Positions 28,258-39,597 of a DNA stretch of 64,000 nucleotides are shown in pieces. The translations under genes were made by a program, and so were the position numbers. The notes under the pieces are model-generated. The model was not told where the DNA came from, made no database searches, and saw only the letters and a list, made by a program, of their open reading frames with translations. The DNA is taken from assembly GCA_946800325.1 (NCBI GenBank), contig OX326958.1, forward strand, positions 59,079,793-59,143,792, in the 5' to 3' direction. Within the stretch, counting starts at the first letter, position 1. Each line of letters starts with the position of its first letter. Source of the DNA: Luzula sylvatica (lineage: Eukaryota; Streptophyta; Magnoliopsida; Poales; Juncaceae).

Positions 28258-31200
28258 CGTATCTTTTACTACATAACTTTTCACCAAATTTCACAAACAC
28301 TAAGAAAGTTTGTTTTTCGATTCGAAACAAGATTTTAACGCTTTGAAGAGTTCAAATAACGGTTTCTAGATCATTTGTATGGTATCTTTTAGTACATAAC
28401 TTTTCACCAAATTTCACAAACACTAAGAAAGTTTGTTTTTCGATTCCAAACAAGATTTGAACGCTTTGAGGAGTTCAAATAACGTGTTTCTAGATCATTT
28501 GCATCGTATCTTTTAGTACATAACTTTTCACCAAATTTCACAAACACTAAGAAAGTTTGTTTTTCGATTCAAAACATGATTTTAACGCTTTGAGGAGTTC
28601 AAATAACGGCTTTCTAGATCATTTGTATCGTATCTTTTACTACATAACTTTTCACCAAATTTCACAAACACTAAGAAAGTTTGTTTTTCGATTCAAAACA
28701 AGATTTTAACGCTTTGAGGAGTTCAAATAACGTGTTTTTAGATCATTTATATCGTATCTTTTACCACATAACTTTTCACCAAATTTCACAAACACCAAGA
28801 AAGTTTGTTTTTCGAGTCAAAACAAGATTTTAACGCTTTGAGGTGTTCAAATAACGTGTTTTTAGATCATTTGTGTCGTTTCTTTTAGTACATAACTTTT
28901 CACCAAATCTCCCAAACACTAAGAAAGTTTGTTTTTCAATTCAAAACAAACTTTTAACGCTTTGAGGAGTTCAAATGACGTGTTTTTAGATCATTTATAT
29001 CGTATCTTTTAGTACATAAGTTTTCACCAAATTTCACAAACACTAAGAAAGTTTGTTTTTCGATTCAAAACAAGATTTTAAAGCTTTGAGGAGTTCAAAT
29101 AACATGTTTATAGATCAGGTGTATCGTATCTTTTACTACATAACTTTTCACCAAATTTCACAAACACTAAGATAGTTTATTTTTCGATTCAAAACAAGAT
29201 TTTAACGCTTTGAGGAGTTCAAATAACGTGTTTTTAGATCATTTGTATCGTATCTTTTACTACAAAACTTTTCACCAAATTTCACAAACACTAAGAAAGC
29301 TTGTTTTTCGATTCAAAACAAGATTTTAACGCTTTGAGGAGTTCAAATAACGTGTTTTTAGATCATTTGTATCGTATCTTTTACTACATAACTTTTCACC
29401 AAATTTCACAAACACTAAGAAAGTTTGTTTTTCGATTTCAAAACAAGATTTTAACGCTTTGAGGAGTTCAGATAACAAGTTTTTAGATCAGGTGTATCGT
29501 ATCTTTTACTACATAACTTTTTACCAAATTTCAGAAACGCTAAGAAAGTTTGTTTTTCGACTCAAAACAAGATTTTAACGCTTTGAGGAGTGCAAATAAC
29601 ATGTTTTTAGATCAGGTGTATCGTATCTTTTACTACATAATTTTTTATCAAATTTCAGAAACACTAAGAAAGTTTGTTTTTCGATTCAAAACAAGATTTT
29701 AACGCTTTGATGAGTTCAAATAACGTGTTTTTAGATCATTTGTATCGTATCTTTTACTACATAACTTTTCACCAAATTTCACAAACACTAAGAAAGTTTG
29801 TTTTTCGATTCAAAACAAGATTTTAACGCTTTGAGGTGTTCAAATAACATGTTTTTAGATCATTTGTATCGTATCTTTTAGTACATAACTTTTCACCAAA
29901 TTTCACAAACAATAAGAAATTTTGTTTTTCGATTCAAAACAAGATTTTAACGCTTTGAGGAGTTCAAATAACGTGTTTCTAGATCATTTGTATCGTATCT
30001 TTTACTACATAACTTTTCACCAAATTTCACAACCACTAAGAAAGTTTTTTTTCGATTCAAAACAAGATTTTAACGCTTTGAGGAGTTCAAATAACGTGTT
30101 TTTAGATCATTTATATCGTATCTTTTACTACATAACTTTTCACCAAACTTCACAAACACCAAGAAAGTTTGTTTTTCGATTCAAAACAAGATTTTAACGC
30201 TTTGAGGTGTTCAAATAACGTGTTTTTAGATCATTTGTGTCGTATCTTTTAGTACATAACTTTTCACCAAATCTCCCAAACACTAAGAAAGTTTGTTTTT
30301 CAATTCAAAACAAACATTTAACGCTTTGAGGAGTTCAAATAACGTGTTTTTAGATCATTTGTATCGTATCTTTTAGTACATAAGTTTTCAACAAATTTCA
30401 CAAACACTAAGAAAGTTTGTTTTTCGATTCAAAACAAGATTTTAAAGCATTGAAGGAGTTCAAATAACATGTTTTTAGATCAGGTGTATCGTATCTTTTA
30501 CTACATAACTTTTCACCAAATTTCACAAACACTAAGAAAGTTTGTTTTTCGATTCAAAACAAGATTTTAACGCTTTGAGGAGTTCAAATAACGTGTTTTT
30601 ACATCATTTGTATCGTATCTTTTACTACAAAACTTTTCACCAATTTTCAGAAACACTAAGAAAGCTTGTTTTTCGATTCATAACAAGATTTTTAACACTC
30701 TGAGGAGTTCAAATAACGTGTTTTTAGATCATTTGTATCGTATCTTTTACTACATAATTTTTCACCAAATTTCACAAACACTAAAAAAGTTTGTTTTTCG
30801 ATTTCAAAACAAGATTTTAACGCTTTGAGGAGTTCAAATAACGTGTTTTTAGATCATTTGTATCATATCTTTTAGTACATAACTTTTCACCAAATTTTAC
30901 AAACACTAAGAATGTTTGTTTTTCGATTCAAAACAAGATTTTAAAGCATTGAGGTGTTCAAATAACATGTTTTTAGATCATTTGTATCGTATCTTTTAGT
31001 ACATAACTTTGCACCAAATTACACAAACACTAAGAAAGTTTGTTTTTCGATTCAAAACAAGATTTTAACGCTTTGAGGAGTTCAGATAACAAGTTTTTAG
31101 ATCAGGTGTATCGTATCTTTTACTACATAACTTTTTACCAAATTTAAAAAATGCTAAGAAAGTTTGTTTTTCGATTCAAAACAAGATTTTAACGCTTTGA

Positions 31201-32104
31201 GGAGTTCAAATAACACGTTTTTAGATCAGGTGTATCGTATCTTTTACTACATAACTTTTTACCAAATTTCAGAAACACTATGAAAGTTCGTTTTTCGATT
31301 CAAACCAAGATTTTAACGCTTTGAGGAGTTCAAATAACGTGTTTTTAGATCATTTGTATCATATCTTTTAGTACATAACTTTTCACCAAATTTTACAAAC
31401 ACTAAGAATGTTTGTTTTTCGATTCAAAACAAGATTTTAAAGCATTGAGGTGTTCAAATAACATGTTTTTAGATCATTTGTATCGTATCTTTTAGTACAT
31501 AACTTTTCACCAAATTACTCAAACACTAAGAAAGTTTGTTTTTCGATTTCAAAACAAGATTTTAACGCTTTGAGGAGTTCAGATAACAAGTTTTTAGATC
31601 AGGTGTATCGTATCTTTTACTACATAACTTTTTACCAAATTTCAGAAACGCTAAGAAAGTTTGTTTTTCGATTCAAAACAAGATTTTAACGCTTTGAGGA
31701 GTGCAAATAACCTGTTTTTAGATCAGGTGTATCGTATCTTTTACTACATAACTTTTTATCAAATTTCAGAAACACTAAGAAAGTTTGTTTTTCGATTCAA
31801 AACAAGATTTTAACGCTTTGATGAGTTCAAATAACGTGTTTTTAGATCATTTGTATCGTATCTTTTACTACATAACTTTTCACCAAATTTCACAAACACT
31901 AAGAAAGTTTGTTTTTCGATTCAAAACAAGATTTTAACGCTTTGAGGTGTTCAAATAACATGTTTTTAGATCATTTGTATCGTATCTTTTAGTACATAAC
32001 TTTTCACCAAATTTCACAAACAATAAGAAATTTTGTTTTTCGATTCAAAACAAGATTTTAACGCTTTGAGGAGTTCAAATAACGTGTTTCTAGATCATTT
32101 GTAT
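28258..32104 (+). repeat. 31-monomer HOR block, copy 2 (3847 bp)
   Basis: Direct tandem copy of the preceding block with few visible differences, for example ACGCTAAG for ACGCCAAG, and TCAAACCAAG near 31301. After about 32.16 kb the sequence does not begin a third copy. It resumes order resembling 30.05 kb onward, which places an exchange junction inside the block. Confidence 0.85.
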
Positions 32105-32490
32105 CGTATCTTTTACTACATAACTTTTCACCAAATTTCACAAACACTAAGAAAGTTTTTTTTTCGATTCAAAACAAGATTTTAACGCTTTGAGGAGTTC
32201 AAATAACGTGTTTTTAGATCATTTATATAGAATCTTTTACTACATAACTTTTCACCAAACTTCACAAACACCAAGAAAGTTTGTTTTTCGATTCAAAACA
32301 AGATTTTAACGCTTTGAGGTGTTCAAATAACGTGTTTTTAGATCATTTGTGTCGTATCTTTTAGTACATAACTTTTCACCAAATCTCCCAAACACTAAGA
32401 AAGTTTGTTTTTCAATTCAAAACAAACATTTAACGCTTTGAGGAGTTCAAATAACGTGTTTTTAGATCATTTGTATCGTATCTTTTAGTA

Positions 32491-33330
32491 CATAAGTTTT
32501 CAACAAATTTCACAAACACTAAGAAAGTTTGTTTTTCGATTCAAAACAAGATTTTAAAGCATTGAAGGAGTTCAAATAACATGTTTTTAGATCAGGTGTA
32601 TCGTATCTTTTACTACATAACTTTTCACCAAATTTCACAAACACTAAGAAAGTTTGTTTTTCGATTCAAAACAAGATTTTAACGCTTTGAGGAGTTCAAA
32701 TAACGTGTTTTTACATCATTTGTATCGTATCTTTTACTACAAAACTTTTCACCAATTTTCAGAAACACTAAGAAATCTTGTTTTTCGATTCATAACAAGA
32801 TTTTTAACACTCTGAGGAGTTCAAATAACGTGTTTTTAGATCATTTGTATCGTATCTTTTACTACATAATTTTTCACCAAATTTCACAAACACTAAAAAA
32901 GTTTGTTTTTCGATTTCAAAACAAGATTTTAACGCTTTGAGGAGTTCAAATAACGTATTTTTAGATCATTTGTATCGTATCTTTTAGTACATAAGTTTTC
33001 AACAAATTTCACAAACACTAAGAAAGTTTGTTTTTCGATTCAAAACAAGATTTTAAAGCATTGAAGGAGTTCAAATAACATGTTTTTAGATCAGGTGTAT
33101 CGTATCTTTTACTACATAACTTTTCACCAAATTTCACAAACACTAAGAAAGTTTGTTTTTCGATTCAAAACAAGATTTTAACGCTTTGAGGAGTTCAAAT
33201 AACGTGTTTTTACATCATTTGTATCGTATCTTTTACTACAAAACTTTTCACCAATTTTCAGAAACACTAAGAAATCTTATTTTTCGATTCATAACAAGAT
33301 TTTTAACACTCTGAGGAGTTCAAATAACAT
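32491..33330 (+). repeat. Local 4-monomer tandem duplication (499-bp period)
   Basis: The CATAAGTTTTCAAC unit, the AGCATTGAAGGAG unit, the TTTTACATCATTTG unit and the CTCTGAGGAG unit appear in this order twice, starting at 32491 and 32990. The second copy fades near 33330, where AACATG replaces AACGTG and a different monomer series follows. Both copies have AAATCTT where the related earlier unit near 30661 has AAAGCTT, so the duplication is recent relative to that change. Confidence 0.8.
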
Positions 33331-36300
33331 GTTTTTAGATCATTTGTATCGTATCTTTTAGTACATAACTTTTCACCAAATTACACAAACACTAAGAAAG
33401 TTTGTTTTTCGATTCAAAACAAGATTTTAACGCTTTGAGGAGTTCAGATAACAAGTTTTTAGATCAGGTGTATCGTATCTTTTACTACATAACTTTTTAC
33501 CAAATTTAAAAAATGCTAAGAAAGTTTGTTTTTCGATTCAAAACAAGATTTTAACGCTTTGAGGAGTTCAAATAACACGTTTTTAGATCAGGTGTATCGT
33601 ATCTTTTACTACATAACTTTTTACCAAATTTCAGAAACACTATGAAAGTTCGTTTTTCGATTCAAAACAAGATTTTAACGCTTTGAGGAGTTCAAATAAC
33701 GTGTTTTTAGATCATTTGTATCGTATCTTTTACTAAATAACTTTTCACAAAATTTCACAAACACTAAGAAAGTTTGTTTTTCGATTCAAAACAAGATTTT
33801 AACGCTTTGAGGTGTTCAAATAACATGTTTTTAGATCATTTGTATCGTTTCTTTTAGTACATAACTTTTCACCAAATTTCACAACCACTAAGAAATTTTG
33901 ATTTTCGATTCAAAACAAGATTTTAACGCTTTGAGGAGTTCAAATAACGTGTTTCTAGATCATTTGTATCGTATCTTTTACTACATAACGTTTCACTAAA
34001 TTTCACAAACACTAAGAAAGTTTGTTTTTCGATTCAAAACATGATTTTAACGCTTTGAGGAGTTCAAATAACGTGTTTTTAGATCATTTGTATCGTATCT
34101 TTTACTACATAACTTTTCACCAAATTTCACAAACACTAAGAGAGTTTGTTTTTCGATTCAAAACAAGATTTTAACGCTTTGAGGTGTTCAAATAACATGT
34201 TTTTAGATGAGGTGTATCGTATCTTTTACTACATAACTTTTTACCAAATTTCAGAAACGCTAAGAAAGTTTGATTTTCGATTCAAAACAAGATTTTAACG
34301 CTTTGAGGAGTTCAAATAACATGTTTTTAGATCATTTGTATCATATCTTTTACTACATAACTTTTCAGCAAATTTCACAAACACTAAGAAAGTTTGTTTT
34401 TCGATTCAAAACAAGATTTTAACGCTTTGAGGAGTTCAAATAATGTGTTTTTAGATCATTTGTATCGTATCTTTTACTACAAAACTTTTCACCATATTTC
34501 ACAAACACTAAGAAAGCTTGTTTTTCGATTCAAAACAAGATTTTTAATCTTTGAGGAGTTCAAATAACGTGTTTTTAGATCACTTGTATCGTATCTTTTA
34601 CTACATAACTTTTCACCAAATTTCACAAACACTAAGAAAGTTTGTTTTTCGATTTCAAAACAAGATTTTAACGCTTTGAGGAGTTCAAATAACGTGTTTT
34701 TAGATCATGTGTATCGTATCTTTTTGTACATAACTTTTCACCAAATATCACAAAAACTAAGAAAGTTTGTTTTTCGATTCAAAACAAGATTTTAAAACTT
34801 TGAGGAGTTAAAATAACATGTTTTTAGATCATTTGTATCGTATCTTTTAGTACATAACTTTTCACCAAATTTCACAAACACTAAGAAAGTGTGTTTTTCG
34901 ATTCAAAACAAGATTTTAACGCTTTGAGGAGTTCAAATAACGTGTTTCTAGATCATTTGTATCGTATCTTTTACTACATAACTTTTCACCAAATTTCACA
35001 AACACTAAGAAAGTTTTTTTTTCGATTCAAAACAAGATTTTAACGCTTTGAGGAGTTCAAATAACGTGTTTTTAGATCATTTGTATCGTATCTTTTAATA
35101 CATAACTTTTCCCCAAATTTCACAAACACTAAGAAAGTTTGTTTTTCGATTCAAAACAAGATTTTAAAGCTTTGAGGAGTTCAAATAACGTGTTTCTAGA
35201 TCATTTGTTTCGTATCTTTTACTACATAACTTTTCACCAAATTTCACAAATACTAAGAAAGTTTGTTTTTCGATTCGAAACAAGATTTTAACGCTTTGAA
35301 GAGTTCAAATAACGGTTTCTAGATCATTTGTATGGTATCTTTTAGTACATAACTTTTCACCAAATTTCACAAACACTAAGAAAGTTTGTTTTTCGATTCA
35401 AAACAAGATTTGAACGCTTTGAGGAGTTCAAATAACGTGTTTCTAGATCATTTGCATCGTATCTTTTAGTACATAACTTTTCACCAAATTACACAAACAC
35501 TAAGAAAGTTTGTTTTTCGATTCAAAACAAGATTTTAACGCTTTGAGGAGTTCAAATAAAGGGTTTCTAGATCATTTGTATCGTATCTTTTACTACATAA
35601 CTTTTCACCAAATTTCACAAACACTAAGAAAGTTTTTTTTTCGATTCAAAAGAAGATTTTAACGCTTTGAGGAGTTCAAATAACGTGTTTTTAGATCATT
35701 TATATCGTATCTTTTACTACATAACTTTTCACCAAATTTCACAAACACTAAGAAAGTTTGTTTTTCGATTCAAAACAAGATTTTAACGCTTTGAGGTGTT
35801 CAAATAACGTGTTTTTAGATCATTTGTGTCGTATCTTTTAGTACATAACTTTTCACCAAATCTCCCAAACACTAAGAAAGTTTGTTTTTCAATTCAAAAC
35901 AAACATTTAACGCTTTGAGGAGTTCAAATAACGAGTTTTTAGATCATTTGTATCGTATCTTTTAGTACATAAGTTTTCACCAAATTTCACAAACACTAAG
36001 AAATTTTGTTTTTCGATTCAAAACAAGATTTTAAAGCATTGAGGAGTTCAAATAACATGTTTTTAGATTAGGTGTATCGTATCTTTGACTACATAACTTT
36101 TGACCAAATTTCACAAACACTAAGAAAGTTTGTTTTTCGATTCAAAACAAGATTTTAACGCTTTGAGGTGTTGAAATAACGTGTTTTTAGATCATTTGTA
36201 TCGTATCTTTTACTACAAAACTTTTCACCAAATTTCACAAACACTAAGAAAGCTTGTTTTTCGATTCAAAACAAGATTTTAACGCTTTGAGGAGTTCAAA

Positions 36301-36676
36301 TAACGTATTTTTAGATCATTTGTATTGTATCTTTTACTACATAACTTTTCACCAAATTTCACAAACACTAAGAAAGTTTGTTTTTCGATTTCAAAACAGG
36401 ATTTTAACGCTTTGAGGAGTTCAAATAACGTGTTTTTAGATCATTTGTATCGTATCTTTTAGTACATAACTTTTCACCAAATTTTACAAACACTAAGAAA
36501 GTTTGTTTTTCGATTCAAAACAAGATTTTAAAGCATTGAGGTGTTCAAATAACATGTTTTTAGATCATTTGTATCGTATCTTTTAGTACATAACTTTTCA
36601 CCAAATTACACAAACACTAAGAAAGTTTGTTTTTCGATTCAAAACAAGATTTTAACGCTTTGAGGAGTACAGATAA
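33331..36676 (+). repeat. HOR copy interrupted by the transposon (27-monomer version)
   Basis: Monomer order parallels 44.5-48.08 kb. The offset is about 11160 bp at the ATGATTTTAACG unit (34040 and 45200) and 11407 bp at the GGGTTTCTAG unit (35561 and 46968). The 247-bp change means this copy lacks two monomers near 35.1 kb. There, a unit combining the TTTCCCC end with a different front suggests an internal exchange. The block ends at the GAGTACAGATAA monomer, where the CACTA element sits. Confidence 0.75.
36674..36676. repeat. Target-site duplication TAA, left copy
   Basis: It lies within the CAGATAA stretch of a satellite monomer, directly before CACTA. Three-base duplications are diagnostic for CACTA insertion. 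Confidence 0.93.
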
Positions 36677-36690
36677 CACTACTACAAAAA
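36677..36690 (+). repeat. CACTA left terminal inverted repeat (14 bp)
   Basis: CACTACTACAAAAA is a perfect inverted match to 44472-44485. The next bases (GTCTC) no longer match the other end. Confidence 0.97.
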
Positions 36691-37135
36691 GTCTCATTAC
36701 CTTCAAAAATCCTAGTGACTAAGTATATTTAGTCTCTGTATGTTGGTTATTAGGAGCACATTTTGCTTTGTCCCAAAACAGTTATATTTCTTGGGACAAA
36801 GATTTTGTTTTGGCACTACAATTGTCACAGAAGAAGATTAAGATTTTAAGTCCGTACATTTTGAGACTATTGTTTGTCACAAAATAGGTTACTTGTAAAA
36901 TGAAAAATAATTGGAACGAAAGTTGGCCGTTGATTGTTGTAAATTATATGGAATGCCTTGCGTGATATATATAAGGTCATACATTAATTTATACTATTAT
37001 AATTAATTTAGACAAGTCTTAATTTAATTCAACAAAAAATAGTTTAAGGACCGGCGTAGTCCGTCTCTAAAATAAGATTTTGGCCGCCATTGGTTTGGAG
37101 ACAATATGTAGTCGTCAATATTTTGTCCTAACATC
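36691..37135. repeat. CACTA 5' subterminal repeat region
   Basis: Short motifs recur in both orientations, including GTGACTAAG...TTTAGTCTC, TTTGTCCC and GGGACAAAG, ATTGTCACAG, GAGACTATTGTTTGTCAC, GGACCGGCGTAGTCC and GGAGACAATATGTAGTC. Several form small dyads, for example GACTAA and TTTAGTC around 36716-36736. In known CACTA elements such subterminal motifs bind the TnpA-type protein. That role is family knowledge; the repeats are what I see. Confidence 0.7.
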
Positions 37136-37663
37136 GTGAACCCAATAAATTAATTTAATACTAATCATAATTAATTTAACAAATATTAATTTTTAGGTTG
37201 AAATTAATATTTCATTTTTAGGTAGAATATTAATTTGACTAATATGTGATGAGAATGTTGGAGCGAATTTTCCCTCTAATTATCTTTTCATTCATGAGTA
37301 AAATCAAATATCACATATATCACAATTGATATTAAATGCATTTTTTTAGACGATAATTTGTTAGAACTGACTTGTTCAATTTCTCGTAACCCTAATATTA
37401 ACCCACAACATAAATTTGTTAGTTTATAGTGTTGAAAAAAAAATTCATATTATTTGTAGTTTTCGAATTAATTAATATGCGATGAAAATTAGAAGAGAAA
37501 TTTTGGATCTATTTTTTCATTTTATACTCGGTAAAATATTGGAGGGAATTTCATTTTATACTCGGAAAAATATTGGAGGGAATTTTCCCTCCATATTTTT
37601 CATGTGTAATGACTAAAATGAGTAGAAAAATAAATACACAATAATTATTAAATAAACAATTAC
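37136..37663. other. AT-rich non-coding segment with small repeats
   Basis: No gene is evident. A 34-bp tandem duplication (TTCATTTTATACTCGG... through TGGAGGGAAT) occupies about 37516-37583. It is followed by a 7-bp-arm dyad, GGAGGGA-ATTT-TCCCTCC. A diverged relative of the same TTGGAG(C/G)GAATTTTCCCTC motif lies near 37258. The segment could be the promoter side of the gene-like unit that follows, but no convincing TATA box can be singled out in such AT-rich sequence. Confidence 0.5.
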
Positions 37664-38724
37664 GTGTATACCTTCCCTTCCTCTATTCACTCTTTGTTCA
37701 TTCTTCTCTCTCTGCGCCCCCCTTTCCATCTTGAGTTCCAGTATTTCTTTCCACTTGATTTCTCTTCACTGTCCATCTTGAGTTCCAGTATTTCTTTCCA
37801 CTTGATTTCTCTTCACTCTTTGTTCGTTCTCTTCAGTACTCTCCACTCTTTGTTCGCTCTCGCTCCGTATTTCTTTCCATTTGAGTTGAGTTCCAATACG
37901 ACGAGACCGTGAGGCGATAAAACCCTAGATGTGAGATTGTGATAAAATCGGTCACTAAATATAAAGGCAAAGAAAAACGAAGGAATCCTCACATGGATCA
38001 AATATGAGAGACAAGTAAACCCTACCTTCGATCTTCAGAACTAATTTTTGTCTATGTTGTTGTTACCGCTCTCAAAGGTTCGTGAGCTCTGTCGATTCTT
38101 CAGATCGAAAAATAGGGTTTGTTGACTGATTCCTCACGATTTGTTGGGTTTCATTACAGTTTTGAGGTAAATTGAGGGATTTGCAAGACAAAAGCAGTGA
38201 CGATTGGTACTTGCGAGATGGTCTGAAGAAGAAGCTCTGGTGATTGGTACGTGCCGTTCTTAATTATTTGTTGATTTAATGGTTAATTTGGACTGATTTT
38301 TGCTTATTATCTTCGATTTCATTAACTGACAAGTCTGCGAGAAGCTTTGCCGATCGGTTCCATTAACCGTTAATTATTTGCTTCGATTCATTTCGACTAG
38401 TTAGTTTAATTAACTGTTAATTATTTTCTAATTAGCTTCGACTTACTGGTTTTATTTCAGGTTTGGACTGTTAATGAATGGACAGCGAATTGACATCGAA
38501 TGCGAGATGCTAGCTTCCTAAGTACTTTGGCCTTTTTAATGTACTTATTTATTTGCAAGGTATTATTTTATTCTTTTTATAGTTCAAATTTTTCATAGCC
38601 ATGTCACTTAAAAAAATTAACAAGGATTTGATTACTATTTATTTTCTTTTGTTTACAGATTTATATTGAATGTGAGAGCTATATCTGCATATGAGAGAAG
38701 ACCTAGTCTAATGGAATTTTATGG
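37664..38724 (+). pseudogene. Gene-leader-like fragment inside the CACTA element (unit 1)
   Basis: I do not recognise a protein. The unit starts with a CT-rich stretch (37670-37880) like a plant 5' untranslated leader. It includes a perfect 46-bp tandem duplication with a 47-bp period (37725-37770 and 37772-37817) and a partial third copy near 37868. Telo-box motifs follow: AAACCCTA at 37920 and 38017, and TAGGGTTT at 38113. In plants these are common near the start of housekeeping and ribosomal-protein genes. Two plausible introns can be drawn: 38248-38460 (GTACGTG to TTTATTTCAG) and 38560-38658 (GTATTA to TTTGTTTACAG). Candidate exons hold only short frames with early stops. It may be a captured gene front or the decayed start of an element gene. 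The reading-frame and splice calls are inference. Confidence 0.35.
37725..37817 (+). repeat. 46-bp tandem duplication in CT-rich leader
   Basis: Two identical copies starting TCCATCTTGAG and ending CTCTTCACT, separated by one G. The open frame that spans them (37664-37912) is rich in F, L and S only because the DNA is pyrimidine-rich. Confidence 0.9.
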
Positions 38725-39511
38725 TACCGTACTTACAATTTTTTATGACAAATTTTTATAAAATAACCATATTCTCTAATGTTTATGGAAAAAACTCCTA
38801 CTTGAAACATTTTTAAAAAAAAAAGCCTGGTCTTAGAACACACAATACCCCCCTGCTAATTTGAGTTTTCTATTTTAAAATGGTTTTTATTAGAGTTTAG
38901 AGATAAGGATTGGGAGAGAGAGGATGAATGCGGTATTTTCATGGAAATGTCTACCAAAATACTTCTCCCTAGTTGTAATCACGAGATGTGTGTTGCTACG
39001 TAAACTGGTAATTAACTTGGGTAAATTTGATATTTTATTTTTTTGCATTTCTAGTCCTTTCATAGGGTAAATTAAGTTCTGATTGCGTGCGACTAATTTC
39101 ACGTATACGAGATTTGAATCGTGTCCGTTTTGTAGAAGAAACTTGAAAAGGGTTCGATCGAGAGACCTTTGATTACCGATGAGCGAGCCTGCCAGAAAAT
39201 GTGAAGTGTTTCCATAATTACATCGATAGTGTACCGGCCACGATCCCTGAAAATCTCTTTGTTCTTTACTATGATTATTTCTCGTCTAAAATGTAAATAT
39301 TAATGTAAATGTAAATGTAAATTTAATTTAATTTAGGATTTATTAGATAGAGGCTGATAGATAACTTTTATATTTGTCTAGATTAGATAATTGTGATGCC
39401 AAAGTTTTGAGAATTATAGACATCGGCAAGTATTGTAATTATTAGGAATTAAAATGAAATTTTTGATGTCATTTCTTCTAAAATTGTATATCATTGGAAC
39501 ATAATGTACTT
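38725..39511. other. Unassigned interior sequence of the CACTA element
   Basis: I see no gene, RNA gene or recognised repeat. The segment includes a poly-A run near 38811-38823, a short (TGTAAA)-like run near 39299-39320 and a less AT-rich patch at 39100-39250. A 70-codon frame on the minus strand (38890-39102) shows no recognisable domain. Confidence 0.5.
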
Positions 39512-39597
39512 GAACATTTTTAATATTTTATAAACACTTCAACATTAAAATTGGAACATTTTTAATATTTTATACACACTATTCGACATTAAAATGG
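39512..39597. repeat. 42-bp imperfect tandem duplication
   Basis: GAACATTTTTAATATTTTAT occurs at 39512 and 39554. Each copy is followed by a similar ACAC...AACATTAAAAT or ACAC...GACATTAAAAT tail. Confidence 0.8.

Larger units (their letters stand above)
1..36676 (+). repeat. 124-bp satellite array, left arm
   Basis: Head-to-tail tandem repeat running off the left edge of the window. Counting from one ACAAGATTTT to the next gives 124 bp (starts at 1, 125, 249, 373, 497), with occasional 123- or 125-bp units from single-base indels. One hand-counted unit is about 29% G+C, and the arm holds roughly 295 units. Constant landmarks in order are ACAAGATTTTAACGCTTTGA, GAGTTCAAATAAC, TTTTTAGATCA, GTATCGTATCTTTTA, CACCAAATTTCACAAACAC and GTTTGTTTTTCGATTCAAA. 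Diagnostic variants include AACATG or AACGTG, GATCAGGTG or GATCATTTG, TACTAC or TAGTAC, TTTTTACC or TTTTCACC, and CAGATAAAAAG. They recur in fixed order, so the array is organised in higher-order repeats. Because 124 is not a multiple of 3 the reading frame shifts at each unit, and no coding potential is evident. I do not recognise the family. Centromeric, pericentromeric and subtelomeric locations are all possible. Confidence 0.98.

Noticed and set aside
1..36676. CRISPR-like array (regular repeats)
   Set aside because: The whole 124-bp unit is repeated with no unique spacers, and neighbours match along their full length.
37664..37912. 82-codon frame and the overlapping minus-strand 62-codon frame (37813-38001)
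   Set aside because: The F/L/S-rich product comes from CT-rich leader-like DNA with a 46-bp tandem duplication, and it looks like no known protein.
38017..38120. Interstitial telomere repeat from AAACCCTA/TAGGGTTT motifs
   Set aside because: The motifs are single and scattered, not in tandem. A promoter or leader telo-box is the simpler reading.
39145..39175. tRNA-like B-box (GGTTCGATCGA)
   Set aside because: The terminal CC of the B-box is missing and no cloverleaf or A-box lies upstream. The GGTTCGAGC near 42174 fails for the same reason.
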